This document shows, piece by piece, positions 15,411 to 18,632 of a stretch of 18,632 nucleotides of DNA; position 1 is the first letter of the stretch, and the number at the start of each line of letters is the position of its first letter. Source of the stretch: Myxococcales bacterium. GTDB taxonomy: Bacteria > Myxococcota > Polyangia > Polyangiales > Polyangiaceae. The position numbers and the translations under genes were made by a program. Under the pieces are notes generated by a model, which searched no databases, was not told where the DNA came from, and worked only from the letters and a program-made list of their open reading frames with translations. Where the stretch lies: the NCBI GenBank assembly GCA_020430865.1, contig JAGQIY010000243.1:1-18632 (forward strand), given 5' to 3'.

Positions 15411-15446
15411 TAGGTTTCATCTTCGAGGGGGTGCGAAAGGACGACG

Positions 15447-16628
15447 ATGAAGAAATTCCTGGGTGGCTTCTTGTTGGTGGGCGCGACGATCGCTGCGCTG
15501 GTGTTCGAGAACACGGCGTTGCGCGAGACGTATCAAAGCTTGCTGCAGGCCAGCCTGGGAGTGGGCAGCGGAGGCTTGCGGCTGGAGAAGCCCGCGCTGC
15601 TCTGGATCAACGACGGCCTGATGGCGGTGTTCTTCCTGCTCATCGCCCTCGAGATCAAGCACGAGGTCAAGGCGGGACAGCTGAGGAAGCTGTCTCAGGT
15701 CATGCTCCCCGCGATCGCGGCGGTCGGTGGCATCGCGGTACCCGCCCTGATCTACCTCGGGGTGACCCGAGGGGTGTCCGAGGCTGCCCCCGGCTGGGCG
15801 ATCCCCAGCGCCACGGACATCGCCTTCTCGCTCGCGGTGCTCGGCTTGTTCGCGTCCCGCGTTCCACGCTCCTTGACCACTTTCCTGATGACGCTTGCGG
15901 TGTTCGATGACATCGCCGCGATCTCGATCATCGCCCTGTTCTACTCCGCGAGCCTCAACCTGACGGCGCTCGCCGTCGCTGGCGCCCTGAGCGCAGGCTT
16001 GCTGGTGCTCAATCGCCTCGGTGTCACGCGACTCTTGCCGTATCTGCTGGTCGGAGCCCTGCTCTGGATCGCGGTGCTCAAATCGGGCATCCACGCGACC
16101 ATCGCTGGAGTCATCGTGGGGCTGACAATCCCGTATGGTTCGACCGACCCGACGGAGCGCTCACCCGTGCGAACCTTGGAGCGCCGCCTCCACCCGTGGG
16201 TGATGCTCGGGATCCTTCCGATCTTCGCCTTCGCCAATGCGGGTGTCTCGCTTCGAGGCATGTCGCTCGAGAGCCTGGCCACTCCCACCGCCCTGGGCGT
16301 GGGCTTGGGGCTGGCGTTGGGCAAGGTGGTGGGCATCTTCCCCATCTCCTGGCTCGCGATGCGCCTCGGCTGGGTACCCAGGCTCGAGGGGGCTTCGACC
16401 GCAGGCTTGCTAGGGGTGAGCGTGCTCGCGGGGATCGGATTCACGATGAGCATTTTCATCGGCAGCCTCGCGTTCTCGCACGCTCCTGCCCAGCTCGAGT
16501 CGATGCGAGTGGGCGTGATCTTCGGTTCCCTGCTGTCGGCTCTGGTCGGGGGCGGACTGCTGGCGCTAGCGTTACCTCGCGGTAACGAGAGCCGCGCGAA
16601 GGCTCGGGTGAGTCCGGTCACTGCCTGA
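15447..16628 (+). CDS. nhaA: Na+/H+ antiporter NhaA
   Basis: A 393-aa inner-membrane antiporter that exports Na+ (or Li+) in exchange for protons, supporting pH and salt homeostasis. Family marks: LLWINDGLMAVFFLLIALEIKHE (TM2 region), WAIPSATDIAFSLAVL (Thr123-Asp124, matching E. coli T132-D133), LAVFDDIAAI (Asp154-Asp155, the ion-binding pair D163-D164 of E. coli), GIHATIAGV, PIFAFANAGV and LALGKVVGI (Lys293, matching K300), then GFTMSIFIGSLAF. The number of hydrophobic segments and the length fit the family. AAAGGA lies 5 nt before the ATG. All catalytic residues are present. It follows the LysR gene and a palindrome-rich leader, so regulation by that LysR protein is possible but not shown. 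Confidence 0.97.
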   Translation: MKKFLGGFLLVGATIAALVFENTALRETYQSLLQASLGVGSGGLRLEKPALLWINDGLMAVFFLLIALEIKHEVKAGQLRKLSQVMLPAIAAVGGIAVPALIYLGVTRGVSEAAPGWAIPSATDIAFSLAVLGLFASRVPRSLTTFLMTLAVFDDIAAISIIALFYSASLNLTALAVAGALSAGLLVLNRLGVTRLLPYLLVGALLWIAVLKSGIHATIAGVIVGLTIPYGSTDPTERSPVRTLERRLHPWVMLGILPIFAFANAGVSLRGMSLESLATPTALGVGLGLALGKVVGIFPISWLAMRLGWVPRLEGASTAGLLGVSVLAGIGFTMSIFIGSLAFSHAPAQLESMRVGVIFGSLLSALVGGGLLALALPRGNESRAKARVSPVTA

Positions 16629-16658
16629 GCGGCAGGGGCCGGCTGGTGTGCAGGTTTT

Positions 16659-16678
16659 GCGCGACACGAGCGTCGCGC
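16659..16678. repeat. Hairpin downstream of nhaA
   Basis: A perfect 7-bp stem GCGCGAC-ACGAGC-GTCGCGC, 31 nt after the nhaA stop. A TTTT lies before it, not after it, so it is not a canonical terminator for nhaA. The rest of 16629-16796 shows no gene and should hold the kinase promoter. Confidence 0.4.
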
Positions 16679-16796
16679 GGCCGAGGAACGACGTCGATTT
16701 GCGAGAGCTGGAGCTTCTGCAGTTCTCGCGGTCGGCCTTCAGCCCTTCGAACATCCCTAAGGCGTATGGCAGAATGGCCGTTAGTACGGAGGGTAG

Positions 16797-18632
<1,836 letters not shown>

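Overview
The window reads like chromosomal DNA of a high-GC member of Myxococcota, probably Polyangiales-like. This is inferred from the strongly G/C-biased third codon positions, the very large SNF2 helicase, and two lipoproteins with long Gly/Ser/Ala-rich linkers followed by IPT/TIG-type domains, one of which also has a Myxococcus-type cysteine motif. No rRNA, tRNA, CRISPR array, transposase or phage gene was seen. The assignment rests on protein style and not on a marker gene.

Layout, left to right. (1) 3-4046 (+): a SNF2-family helicase cut by the left edge. (2) 4061-4934 (-): the organic-peroxide pair ohr-ohrR, with a good candidate OhrR operator at 5005-5029. (3) 5240-7009 (+): a Gly-rich secreted lipoprotein with a Cys motif, an IPT-like domain and a beta-helix. 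(4) 7134-8504 (-): an ECF sigma factor with a SnoaL-like C-terminus, split by a +1 frameshift, overlapping by 4 nt a DUF488 (YeaO-like) gene. This pair is bracketed by near-identical CAGGGTGTT hairpins. (5) 8613-11304 (-): a three-gene envelope operon (outer-membrane barrel, small lipoprotein, IPT lipoprotein) joined by two ATGA overlaps. (6) 11305-11883: about 580 bp without a convincing gene, holding a strong hairpin and a direct repeat. (7) 11884-13407 (+): an ABC-F ATPase. (8) 13418-14263 (-) and 14329-15342 (+): a divergent NmrA-like oxidoreductase and LysR regulator pair with a TCATGA-rich inverted repeat at the LysR start. (9) 15447-16628 (+): the Na+/H+ antiporter nhaA behind a palindrome-rich leader. 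(10) 16797-18362 (+): a PAS hybrid histidine kinase. (11) 18348-18632 (-): the C-terminus of a heavy-metal-type RND pump, whose end overlaps the kinase gene tail to tail.

Functionally the window is a set of stress and envelope modules, not one pathway: peroxide detoxification under a thiol sensor, an ECF sigma factor, ion homeostasis (NhaA), a probable metal/cation pump, an ABC-F protein and several secreted proteins. No unmistakable new system is visible. The most unusual items are the frameshifted sigma factor inside hairpin brackets, the operon whose barrel gene carries an 11-bp tandem repeat beside a 7-base homopolymer (a possible phase-variation site), and the structured leaders of the ABC-F and nhaA genes.
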